DNA of 13,425 nt from JAAYZQ01 sp034428935 (lineage in GTDB: Bacteria; Chloroflexota; Anaerolineae; JAAYZQ01): assembly GCA_034428935.1 (NCBI GenBank), contig DAOUHB010000230.1:1-13425 (forward strand), in the 5' to 3' direction. The translations under genes and the position numbers were made by a program. Below, piece after piece: positions 5,240 through 12,863 of this stretch. The notes beneath the pieces were generated by a model. The model saw only the letters and a program-made list of their open reading frames with translations. It searched no databases and was not told where the DNA came from. Position 1 is the stretch's first letter. Each line of letters begins with the position of its first letter.

Positions 5240-5899
5240 ATGCGCGAGCTGTCCCTGCACCTGCTGGATCTGCTCCAGAATTCTCTGGAGGCAGGGGCTA
5301 CGCACCTGGACGTGAGCATCGAGGAAGATTTGACGGCCGATCGACTGATCATCGAGGTTCGGGACAACGGGCGGGGAATGTCGCCCGACATGGCGCGGCG
5401 GGCGCTGAACCCTTTCTTTACAACCCGCACGACGCGCCACGTGGGACTGGGTCTGCCCCTCCTGGCCGCGGCGGCAAAGCGGTGTGAAGGCGAGCTGTCG
5501 GTGGATTCGCAGCCGGGCTCGGGGACGGTGGTCAGGGCCACGTTTCGTCACAGCCACATCGACCGGGCGCCACTGGGAAACATGGCCGGCACGCTGCTGG
5601 CCTTTCTCCTGGGGGGCGACGGCCGGCCGCCGCGCCTGCGCTACCGCCACCGGGTGGGCGACGAGACGTTCGAGTTCGATTCGGCCGCCATCGAAGCCGA
5701 GGTGGGCGAGGTGCCGCTGTCCTATCCCCCTCTGCGCGACTGGCTGCACGACTATATAGCCGAGGGCGAGGCCGGCCTGGCCACAGCGGGCCGGGCCAGC
5801 GGGCCTGGAGGAAGAGGTGCCGGCCACGAGCCGGGCGATGCCGTCTATTCTGCTGTTGGGCATAAGGGAGGAAACGATGCCAAAGCTCAAGAGTCTTGA
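5240..5899 (+). CDS. Small histidine-kinase-type ATPase (GHKL domain, no phosphoacceptor domain)
   Basis: The 219-residue protein begins almost directly with the N box of a GHKL ATPase (HLLDLLQNSLEAGA, Asn14), followed by G1 (DNGRGM, 42-47), the ATP lid PFFTTRTT (58-65) and G2 (GLGL, 69-72), then GSGTVVRATF. There is no dimerization or phosphoacceptor His domain, sensor or membrane segment, so it is not a classical sensor kinase. A C-terminal region of about 80 residues has no recognised fold, and its last 40 residues are Gly/Ala-rich. Homologues sit in the same place between NuoE and ferredoxin-like genes in clostridial hydrogenase operons, but their role is unknown. The gene overlaps the next by 23 bases, and the overlap includes the next gene's start. 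It may work with the CBS/ATPase protein as a phosphorylation or energy switch (inference). Confidence 0.85.
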   Translation: MRELSLHLLDLLQNSLEAGATHLDVSIEEDLTADRLIIEVRDNGRGMSPDMARRALNPFFTTRTTRHVGLGLPLLAAAAKRCEGELSVDSQPGSGTVVRATFRHSHIDRAPLGNMAGTLLAFLLGGDGRPPRLRYRHRVGDETFEFDSAAIEAEVGEVPLSYPPLRDWLHDYIAEGEAGLATAGRASGPGGRGAGHEPGDAVYSAVGHKGGNDAKAQES

Positions 5900-6272
5900 G
5901 GATCTGCAAAAGATCCGCGATCAGGCCAAACAGGACCTGAAGATCCGTACCGATACGGGGACCAAGATCATCGTCGGTATGGGCACCTGCGGCATCGCCG
6001 CCGGGGCCCGCGAGACGATGCACGCCATCCTCGAAGAACTGAACAAGCGCAAGATCGACGCCAATATCACCACGGTGGGCTGCATCGGCATGTGCTCGAA
6101 GGAGCCCCTGGTGGACATCGAGCAGGCGGGCCAGCCCCGGGTCACCTACTGCAACGTGCATCCCGACATGGTGCCGCGGCTCATCGAGGAGCACCTGGTG
6201 AACGGCGTCGTGGTCCAGGAATGGGCCATGGGCCGCATTCCCCAGGAGGGAATCGGACAATCGTTGGAATAG
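5877..6272 (+). CDS. [2Fe-2S] thioredoxin-like ferredoxin (HndB-like)
   Basis: A 131-residue thioredoxin-fold [2Fe-2S] protein of the type encoded between nuoE- and nuoF-like genes in NADP-reducing hydrogenase operons (HndB of Desulfovibrio). Conserved blocks are TKIIVGMGTCGIAAGARE (Cys38), TTVGCIGMCSKEPLVDIE (Cys69, Cys73) and PRVTYCNVHPDMVPRLIEEHLVNG (Cys92). The probable cluster ligands are Cys38, Cys69, Cys73 and perhaps Cys92; the first Cys pair of NuoE is reduced to a single Cys here. The ATG at 5877 was chosen because AGGGAGGA ends 5 bases before it. An in-frame GTG at 5817 would add 20 residues unlike the family and lies within the previous gene. It probably relays electrons to or from the NuoF-type flavin subunit, or acts as an assembly or regulatory subunit (inference). 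Confidence 0.88.
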   Translation: MPKLKSLEDLQKIRDQAKQDLKIRTDTGTKIIVGMGTCGIAAGARETMHAILEELNKRKIDANITTVGCIGMCSKEPLVDIEQAGQPRVTYCNVHPDMVPRLIEEHLVNGVVVQEWAMGRIPQEGIGQSLE

Positions 6273-6299
6273 GCCGGCGCCGAGCCAGCGGGCCATGCC

Positions 6300-6332
6300 C
6301 GATCCGGCCGGCTCTCACGGCGGCCGGGATCG
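6300..6332 (+). repeat. Inverted repeat (hairpin) inside the operon, before the NuoF-GltD gene
   Basis: Bases 6300-6310 (CGATCCGGCCG) pair with 6321-6332 (CGGCCGGGATCG), giving 11 base pairs with one bulged G and a 10-base loop. It sits in the longest internal gap of the enzyme part of the operon (6273-6393) and has no T-tract. It could protect or process the downstream mRNA segment encoding the two large subunits, or attenuate read-through. Confidence 0.55.
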
Positions 6333-6393
6333 AGCTGCCTGGCCTGCCTCTGCCGGGGATTATGAAGAAGTGATGGCTGCAAAGGAGTAAGCT

Positions 6394-9300
6394 ATGAGCG
6401 AACCATTGTATAGGGCCAACGTGCTGGTCTGCGGCGGCACCGGCTGTGAGGCGTCGGGCTCGGCCAGCACCTACCAGATGCTGGTGGATGAGGTCCGCCG
6501 CCGCGGCCTGGAGGACGAAGTCCAGGTCATTCACACCGGCTGCCGTGGATTTTGCGCCATGGGGCCCATTGTCATTGTCTATCCCGAGGGCATCTTTTAC
6601 TGCCAGGTCCACGGCGAAGACATCCCGCTCCTCGTGGAAGAGACGCTGGTCAAGGGCCGCATCGTGCCGCGCTTGACCTACAAGGAGCCGAGTTCTCACG
6701 AGGCGGTGCCCTTCTACGGCGAGATTCCGTTCTACACCAAGCAGTTGCGGATCACGCTGCGCAACTGCGGCATGATCAATCCCGAGAACATCGAGGAATA
6801 CATCGCCCGCGACGGATACCAGGCCCTCATCAAGGCCCTCGGCTCCATGACGCCCGATGAAGTCATCACCGAGCTCAAGAACTCCAAGCTTCGGGGGCGC
6901 GGTGGGGCGGGCTTTCTCGTCGGCCTGAAGTGGGAGTTGACGGCCCGAGCCCCGGGCGACGTGAAGTACGTCGTCTGCAACGCCGACGAGGGAGACCCTG
7001 GCGCCTTCATGGACCGCTCCCTCATCGAGGGCGATCCCCACAGCCTGTTGGAGGGGATGACCATCTGCGGCTATGCCGTGGGCGCTAGCGAGGGTTACGT
7101 CTACTGCCGCGCCGAGTATCCCCTGGCCATCAAGCGCCTGAAGCTGGCCATCGCCCAGGCGGAGGAATACGGCCTGTTGGGCGACAATATCCTGGGCACC
7201 GACTTTTCCTTCCACCTGCACATCAAGGAAGGAGCCGGCGCCTTTGTGTGCGGCGAGGAGACGGCCCTCCTGGCCTCCATCGAGGGACGCCGCGGCGAGC
7301 CGCGCCCGCGCCCGCCTTTCCCGGCGGTCAGCGGCCTGTGGAACAAGCCGACCAACCTGAACAACGTCAAGAGCTACTGCAATGTGCCGCAGATCCTTGT
7401 CCACGGCGCCGAGTGGTTCGCCAACATCGGCACGCCTCGCTCGCCGGGCACGGCCATCTTTGCCCTCACCGGCAAGGTGAACAACACCGGCCTGGTGGAG
7501 GTGCCCATGGGCATCACCCTGGGCGAGATTATTTTCGACATCGGCGGCGGCGTGCCCGACGGCAAGACGTTCAAGGCCGTGCAGACGGGCGGCCCCCTGG
7601 GCGGCTGCATCCCCGCGGAGCAGCTCAACGTCCAGGTGGACTTTGACTCGCTGAAAGAGGTCGGCGCCGTCATGGGCTCCGGCGGCATGATCGTCGTCGA
7701 CGAAGACACCTGCATGGTCGAATTCGCCAAGTTCTTCCTGACCTTTGCCACCGCCGAGAGCTGCGGCAAGTGCATCCCCTGCCGCATGGGCGGCAAGCGC
7801 ATGCTCGAGGTGCTGACCCGCATTACCGAGGGCAATGGCCGCCTGGAGGACCTGGAGACCCTGCGCGTCCTGGCCCAGGGCATGGAGACCGGCTCCCTGT
7901 GCTCCCTGGGGCAACTGACCCCCGGGCCGGTGTTGGCCGCCCTGCGCTACTTCGAGGACGAGTTCCGCACCCACATCGTCGACAAGCGCTGCCCGGCCGG
8001 CGCCTGCAAAGAGCTGGTCCGCGCCCGCTGCACCAACGCCTGCCCGGCCGACGTGGACGTGCCCAGCTACGTGTCGCTGGTCGCCCAGGGCCGCTACGCC
8101 GAGGGCCTGGAGATCCACCGGCGCACCAATCCCTTCCCCCTGGCCTGTGGCCGCGTGTGCCCCGCCTTTTGCGAGCAGCGCTGCCGCCGGGGCGACATCG
8201 ACGAGTCCATCGCCATCCGCGACATCAAGCGCTTCATGGCCGACCACGAGCTGGCCAGGCCCTGGACGCCGCCGGTCTATGGCGCGCCCAAGCAGGAAAA
8301 GGTGGCCGTGGTGGGCGCCGGGCCCGCGGGCCTGACTGCCGCCCTGCGCCTGGCCCAGCAGGGCTATGGCGTCACCATCCTGGAAAAACTGCCGGTGGCT
8401 GGCGGCATGATGGCCGTCGGCATCCCCGATTACCGGCTGCCGCGCGACATCTTGAGCGCCGAGATCGACAACGTCCTGCGCGCCGGCGTGGAGCTGCGCC
8501 TCAACCAGGCCCTGGGCCGCGACTTTACGCTCGATAGCCTCGTGGAAGACGGCTACAAGGCCGTGGTCCTGGCCATCGGCGCCCACAAGAGCGGCAAGCT
8601 GCGCATCGAGGGCGAGGACAAAGCGGGCGTGGTCCATGGCGTCGACTTCTTGCGGGCCGTGTCGCTGGGACAGGCACCCGACCTCACCGGCAAGCGCGTC
8701 GGCGTGGTGGGCGGCGGCAACGTCGCCATCGACGCCGTGCGCACCGCCTGGCGCCTGGGGGCCAGCGAAGTGCACCTCATCTACCGCCGCCGCCGCGAGG
8801 ACATGCCGGCCTATGCCGAAGAGGTGGAGGCCGCCGAGCACGAAGGCGCCATCATGCACTTCCTGACCAACCCCACCCGCGTCCTGGGCGACGAGCACGT
8901 GACCGGGGTCGAGTGCCTGGAGCACAGCCTGGGCGAGTTCGACCGCAGCGGCCGCCGGCGGCCGGTGCCCCTCTCGGGCTCCGAGTTCGTCCTGGAGCTG
9001 GACATGCTCATCCCGGCCATCGGCCAGACACCCGACCTGACCGGCCTGGAGGGTGAGGACGGCGTGGCAGTCAAGCGCGACAGCACGTTCGACGTGAACG
9101 ACGCCCTGTGCACCTCGCGGCCCGGCGTCTTTGCCGCGGGCGATGCCGTCAGCGGCGCGGCGACCGTCGTCGAGGCCGTGGCCCAGGGCAACGCCGTGGC
9201 CCGTGCCGTCGACCACTACCTGCGCACCGGGGAGATGGAAAAGATTGTCACCATCCCCGGCTACGAGGTCGTGGATCAGCCCTTCAACCTCGAGGACTTT

Positions 9301-9504
9301 GCCGATGCCCGGCCGCCCGTCATGCCCGAGCTGCCCATCGAGGAGCGCCGCGGCAACTTCCGGGAGGTGGAGCTGGGCCTCGACGAGAAGTCCATCCAGG
9401 AAGAGTGCAAGCGCTGCCTGCGCTGCGACCTGGAGTGGTTGGAAGAAATGGAGCTGGCCTTCGATCCGGTACCCGAACGCAGGCTGGTAGAAAAAGTAGG
9501 ATAG
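6394..9504 (+). CDS. NuoF-GltD fusion: FMN/NADH-binding diaphorase subunit joined to an NfnL/GltD-like FAD-NADPH oxidoreductase
   Basis: This 1036-residue protein joins two oxidoreductases. Residues 1-90 are a thioredoxin-like [2Fe-2S] domain (Cys13, Cys18, Cys50, Cys54). Residues about 120-530 are the NuoF core with the NADH/FMN motif GRGGAGF (168-174), NADEGDPGAFMDRS, GAGAFVCGEETALLASIEG and the [4Fe-4S] site Cys457, Cys460, Cys463, Cys503. At the junction CPAGACK (533-539), normal at the end of HydB/HndC, runs directly into a GltD-type two-cluster domain (Cys546, Cys550, Cys585, Cys589, Cys593, Cys597). The GltD part follows, with an FAD Rossmann motif (641-646), a nucleotide-binding Rossmann motif GGGNVA (773-778) followed by YRRRR, which suggests NADPH, and a final FAD motif GVFAAGDA. 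A C-terminal CKRCLRC (1005-1011) may bind another metal centre. AAAGGAG lies 6 bases upstream. It should move electrons between the formate dehydrogenase and NAD(H)/NADP(H); the dual role is inferred. Confidence 0.92.
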   Translation: MSEPLYRANVLVCGGTGCEASGSASTYQMLVDEVRRRGLEDEVQVIHTGCRGFCAMGPIVIVYPEGIFYCQVHGEDIPLLVEETLVKGRIVPRLTYKEPSSHEAVPFYGEIPFYTKQLRITLRNCGMINPENIEEYIARDGYQALIKALGSMTPDEVITELKNSKLRGRGGAGFLVGLKWELTARAPGDVKYVVCNADEGDPGAFMDRSLIEGDPHSLLEGMTICGYAVGASEGYVYCRAEYPLAIKRLKLAIAQAEEYGLLGDNILGTDFSFHLHIKEGAGAFVCGEETALLASIEGRRGEPRPRPPFPAVSGLWNKPTNLNNVKSYCNVPQILVHGAEWFANIGTPRSPGTAIFALTGKVNNTGLVEVPMGITLGEIIFDIGGGVPDGKTFKAVQTGGPLGGCIPAEQLNVQVDFDSLKEVGAVMGSGGMIVVDEDTCMVEFAKFFLTFATAESCGKCIPCRMGGKRMLEVLTRITEGNGRLEDLETLRVLAQGMETGSLCSLGQLTPGPVLAALRYFEDEFRTHIVDKRCPAGACKELVRARCTNACPADVDVPSYVSLVAQGRYAEGLEIHRRTNPFPLACGRVCPAFCEQRCRRGDIDESIAIRDIKRFMADHELARPWTPPVYGAPKQEKVAVVGAGPAGLTAALRLAQQGYGVTILEKLPVAGGMMAVGIPDYRLPRDILSAEIDNVLRAGVELRLNQALGRDFTLDSLVEDGYKAVVLAIGAHKSGKLRIEGEDKAGVVHGVDFLRAVSLGQAPDLTGKRVGVVGGGNVAIDAVRTAWRLGASEVHLIYRRRREDMPAYAEEVEAAEHEGAIMHFLTNPTRVLGDEHVTGVECLEHSLGEFDRSGRRRPVPLSGSEFVLELDMLIPAIGQTPDLTGLEGEDGVAVKRDSTFDVNDALCTSRPGVFAAGDAVSGAATVVEAVAQGNAVARAVDHYLRTGEMEKIVTIPGYEVVDQPFNLEDFADARPPVMPELPIEERRGNFREVELGLDEKSIQEECKRCLRCDLEWLEEMELAFDPVPERRLVEKVG

Positions 9505-9513
9505 GAGACATCC

Positions 9514-12213
9514 ATGGCAACAGTGAACATGACCATCAACGGTCGCCAAGTTACTGCCCGGGAAGGCCAGACGGTCCTGGAAGCAGCGACCGAGGCCGGC
9601 ATCAAGATTCCGACCTTGTGCCACCATCCGGCCCTCAAGCCGATCGGCTCGTGTCGCCTTTGCCTGGTGGAGATTTCCAGGCAGCGGACCTTGCAGCCGG
9701 CCTGCACGTTCCCGGTGATGGACGGCGCCGAGATCTTGACCCATTCGCCCAAGGTGGAGGAGGCGCGGCGCTTTGTGTTGGAGCTGCTGCTCTCTGACCA
9801 TCCGCTGGACTGCATGACCTGCGAGCGGACGGGGAGCTGCGAGCTGCAAGACCTGGCCTACGAATACGGCATCCAGCAGACCCGCTTCCCGGGGGTGCAG
9901 CACGACTATCCCATCGACACCTCCAACCCCTTCTACCTGCGCGACTATAACAAGTGCATCCTCTGCCGCCGCTGCGTGCGAGCCTGCAACGAGATCAATG
10001 GCGTGGAGGCCATCGGCGTCATCCAGCGCGGGTTCAGCAGCAAGATCGGCACCGCCTTTGACGGGACCATGCAAGACAGCCCCTGCGAGTTCTGCGGCAT
10101 GTGCGTCGAGGTGTGCCCCACGGGAGCCCTGCAGCCCAAGCTGGGCATCGGGCAGGGCCGCGCCTGGGAGTTGGACAAGGTGGCGACCACCTGCCCCTAC
10201 TGCGGCGTGGGCTGCCAGTACTACCTCAACGTCAAGGACGGCCGCATCGTGGGCGTCTCGTCCAAGTGGGACGCCCCGGCCAACCACGGCTGGACGTGCG
10301 TCAAGGGCCGCTATGGCTGGGACTTTGTCCATCACCCGGACCGCCTGACCAAGCCCCTCATCCGCCGCGAGAAGGGCGGCGAGCTGGAAGAGGCCGAGTG
10401 GGACGAGGCCCTGGACCTGGTGGCGACGCGCTTCAAGGAGATCAAGGAAAAGCATGGCCCGCAGGCCTTTGGCGCGCTGTCATCGGCCAAGTGCACCAAC
10501 GAAGAGAACTTTGCCATGGCCAAGTTCGCCCGGGCCGTCATGGGTACCAACAACGTGGACCATTGCGCCCGCCTCTGACACAGCGTCACCGTGACCGGTC
10601 TGGTCACAAGTTTCGGCTCCGGCGCCATGACCAATTCCTTTGACGATCTGGCCGAGCAGTCGCAGCTCTACTTTATCATCGGCTCCAACACCACGGAGAA
10701 CCACCCGGTGTTGGGCATGCGCATCCGCCAGGCGGTGAAGCAGCGGGGCGCCAGGCTCATCGTCTGCGACCCGCGCGCCATCCCGATTGCCGACCTGGCG
10801 ACGCTGCACATCCGCCAGAAGCCGGGCACCGACATTGCCCTGCTAAACGGCATCATGCACGTCCTCGTCGCCGAGGAGCTCTACGACAAGAAGTTTGTCG
10901 CCGAGCGCACCGAGGGCTTTGAGGCGCTGAAGGAAACGCTGATGGCCTACCCGCCCGAGCGGGTGGCCGAGATCACCGGCGTGCCGGCGGCCCAGATCGT
11001 CGAGGCCGCGCACCTGCTGGCCGCGAACCGGCCCGGGGCGCTGCTCTACGCCATGGGCATCACGCAGCACAACACGGGCCACAAGAACGTCATGAGCTGC
11101 GCCAACCTGCAGATGCTCCTGGGCAACATGGGCGTGGCGGGTGGCGGCGTCAACCCCCTGCGCGGCCAGAACAACGTCCAGGGCGCCTGCGACATGGGCG
11201 GCCTGCCCAACGTCTACTCGGGCTACCAGGCGGTGACCGTCGAGGCGGCCCGCCAGAAGTTCGAGGAAGCGTGGGGTGCCTCGCTGCCCGACAAGGTGGG
11301 GCTGACCCTGACCGAGATGCTGCCCCGGGCCGAGACGGGCGAGATCCGCGCCCTGTACGTCATGGGCGAGAACCCCGTGATCTCGGACCCCGACGCCAAC
11401 CACGCCGAGCACTGCCTGCGCAGCCTCGACTTCCTGGTCGTCCAGGACATCTTTTTGACCGAGACGGCCGCCCTGGCCGACGTGGTCCTGCCCGGCCCGA
11501 GCTGGGCCGAGAAGCTGGGCACCTTTACCAACTCGGAACGGCGGGTGCAGTTCATCCGCCCGGCGGTGCCTGCTCCCGGAGAGGCCCGGCCCGACTGGTG
11601 GATCATTGGCGAGATCGCGCGGCGAATGGGCTACGACGGGCTGACCTACGAGTCGTCCGGCGAGATCATGGACGAGATCAACCGCCTCACGCCCAGCTAT
11701 GCCGGCATCACCTACGAGCGCATCGGCGACCAGGGCCTGCAGTGGCCCTGCCCGTCGGCCGAGCACCCGGGCACGCCCATCCTGCACATCGGCAAGTTCA
11801 GCCGGGGCCTGGGCTCCCTCCAGGCCGTGGACTGGCTGCCGCCGGCCGAGGAGCCGTGCGAGGATTACCCCTTCATCCTGACCACGGGGCGCGTGCTGTA
11901 CCACTATCACACCGGCTCCATGACGAGGCGCTCGGAAGGCCTGGCGGCCATCTTCCCCGGGCCGGTGATCGAGATCAACGACGAGGACGCGGCGCGGCTG
12001 GCCCTGGCCGAAGGGCAGGCGATCCGCATCTCTTCCCGGCGCGGCACGGTCGAGGCCACGGCCCTGGTCAGTCCCATGACCGAGCCCGGCGTCGTCTTCA
12101 TGCCGTTCCACTTTGCGGAAGCGGCGGCCAACAAGCTGACCATCGCCGCTCTGGACCCGACGGGCAAGATCCCGCAATTCAAGGTCTGCGCGGTCAAGTT
12201 GGAAGCCGCGTAG
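9514..12213 (+). CDS. fdhA: Selenocysteine-containing NAD(P)-linked formate dehydrogenase, catalytic subunit (UGA at 10576-10578 read as Sec355)
   Basis: The frame from 9514 to 12213 is open for 899 residues if TGA 10576-10578 is decoded as selenocysteine. The context is CARL-Sec-HSVTVTGL, matching CARV-Sec-HGPSVAGL of Escherichia coli FdhF, and a hairpin with a GGTCT loop follows at the same distance. The N-terminus has a [2Fe-2S] site (Cys36, 47, 50, 64), a His-Cys3 [4Fe-4S] site (His96, Cys100, 103, 109), two ferredoxin-type [4Fe-4S] sites (Cys148-158, Cys191-201) and the active-site-proximal [4Fe-4S] (Cys227, 230, 234, 262) with the catalytic Lys264. Then comes the bis-pterin guanine dinucleotide molybdenum/tungsten domain (GSNTTENHPV; LRGQNNVQGACDMGGLPNVYSGY; C-terminal TTGRVLYHYHTGSMTRRS). 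It interconverts formate and CO2 in the cytoplasm, as no twin-arginine signal is present. The layout equals that of the large clostridial NAD(P)-dependent enzymes. The start follows AGGAGA, which overlaps the previous stop. Confidence 0.95.
10576..10607 (+). promoter_or_regulatory. UGA Sec codon with bacterial SECIS hairpin
   Basis: After TGA (10576-10578) come 18 bases and then the apical loop GGTCT (10597-10601), closed by a perfect 6-bp stem GTGACC (10591-10596)/GGTCAC (10602-10607). In Escherichia coli fdhF the loop GGUCU also starts 18 bases after the UGA. The bulged U of the E. coli stem is not evident here. Decoding requires SelB, SelC tRNA and SelA, none of which is in this window. 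Confidence 0.9.
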
Positions 12214-12298
12214 CGTGGGTCATGTAGCCCGCTGGCCAACGGTGCCCGGCGGCGCTGTCCGAGATTGCAACTCTAACAACTACCAGGAGGCAAGAAGG

Positions 12299-12793
12299 AT
12301 GGACATCTTGAAGATCTATGAGTATGCACTGCAGCGCGAGCGCGAGGGCCGGGACTTTTTCCGGAACAACGCAGCCCGGTTCCAGCACGCCGCCGCCACC
12401 GGCGCCTTTGAGAAGCTGGCAGCAGAGGAGGAACAGCACATCATCTTTATCGAGAGGCTCATCGCCGCCCTGCAGGACCGTGGCGCCGAGGGCCTCAAGG
12501 TGGGTGAGGACATGGAGAAGGATGGCTTTTTCTCCGACAGGGCCGAGGCCGAGCTGATGGACCAGACGGTCATCGAGGCCATGGTGCCCGATCTGCCGGT
12601 GCTCCGCACCGCCTATCTCATCGAGCGCGACTTTGCCGAGTTCTACGAGATGTGGTCGCAGCGCGTCGAGGACGAGATGGCGAAAAAGTCGTTGCAGATG
12701 CTGGCTCGCTGGGAGCGGCAACACGAGAAGCTGTTCAAGAGCATGCACGACCGGGCATTCGAGGAGTACGCCTCCATGCCCTGGGGCGGCTAG
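12299..12793 (+). CDS. Ferritin-like diiron protein (rubrerythrin-type, no rubredoxin domain), first copy
   Basis: A 164-residue four-helix-bundle protein with ferritin-like diiron ligands. Helix 1 holds Glu14/Glu16 (QREREGRDFF), helix 2 the ExxH motif Glu44-His47 (AAEEEQHIIF), helix 3 Glu residues in LIERDFAEFYEMW (109-119), and helix 4 a second ExxH, Glu139-His142 (ARWERQHEKLF). The rubredoxin CxxC knuckles of full rubrerythrin are missing, so it would need an outside electron donor if it is a peroxidase. The ATG at 12299 was chosen because AGGAGG lies 8 bases upstream; the in-frame GTG at 12215 would add 28 non-conserved residues. It follows the formate dehydrogenase by 85 bases with no obvious promoter or terminator between, so co-transcription is likely. 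Peroxide or oxygen protection of the neighbouring iron-sulfur/selenium enzyme is inferred. Confidence 0.85.
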   Translation: MDILKIYEYALQREREGRDFFRNNAARFQHAAATGAFEKLAAEEEQHIIFIERLIAALQDRGAEGLKVGEDMEKDGFFSDRAEAELMDQTVIEAMVPDLPVLRTAYLIERDFAEFYEMWSQRVEDEMAKKSLQMLARWERQHEKLFKSMHDRAFEEYASMPWGG

Positions 12794-12817
12794 CCGCTTC
12801 TCCGAAAGGGGCCTGCC

Positions 12818-12833
12818 CCCGGCCCGGGCCGGG
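12818..12833. repeat. Perfect GC palindrome between the two ferritin-like genes
   Basis: CCCGGCCCGGGCCGGG is a perfect 16-base palindrome. The neighbouring GGGGC (12808-12812) and GCCCC (12815-12819) offer a competing pairing. It lies within the 70-base gap between the two ferritin-like genes, upstream of the AAGGAG ribosome binding site (12851-12856). No T-tract follows. It may be an RNA stability element or chance in GC-rich DNA. Confidence 0.4.
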
Positions 12834-12863
12834 ACGCAGCCCTAAAGGGAAAGGAGACGATCT

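Noticed and set aside
6181..10455. A 1424-codon open frame on the minus strand
   Set aside because: It lies opposite the NuoF-GltD and formate dehydrogenase genes, whose protein families are unmistakable. Its product is a His/Ala/Gly/Leu-rich shadow with no recognisable domain, as expected opposite GC-rich codons.
10576..10590. Reading the TGA as a true stop, making the formate dehydrogenase a pseudogene or two genes
   Set aside because: The TGA falls exactly at the active-site selenocysteine position, the frame is kept, and a SECIS-type hairpin follows at the known distance.
10843..12177. A 444-codon minus-strand frame
   Set aside because: It is a compositional shadow of the formate dehydrogenase C-terminal half, with no family similarity or ribosome binding site.
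12215..12298. GTG at 12215 as the start of the first ferritin-like protein
   Set aside because: The added 28 residues are not ferritin-like and AGGAGG at 12285-12290 points to ATG 12299.
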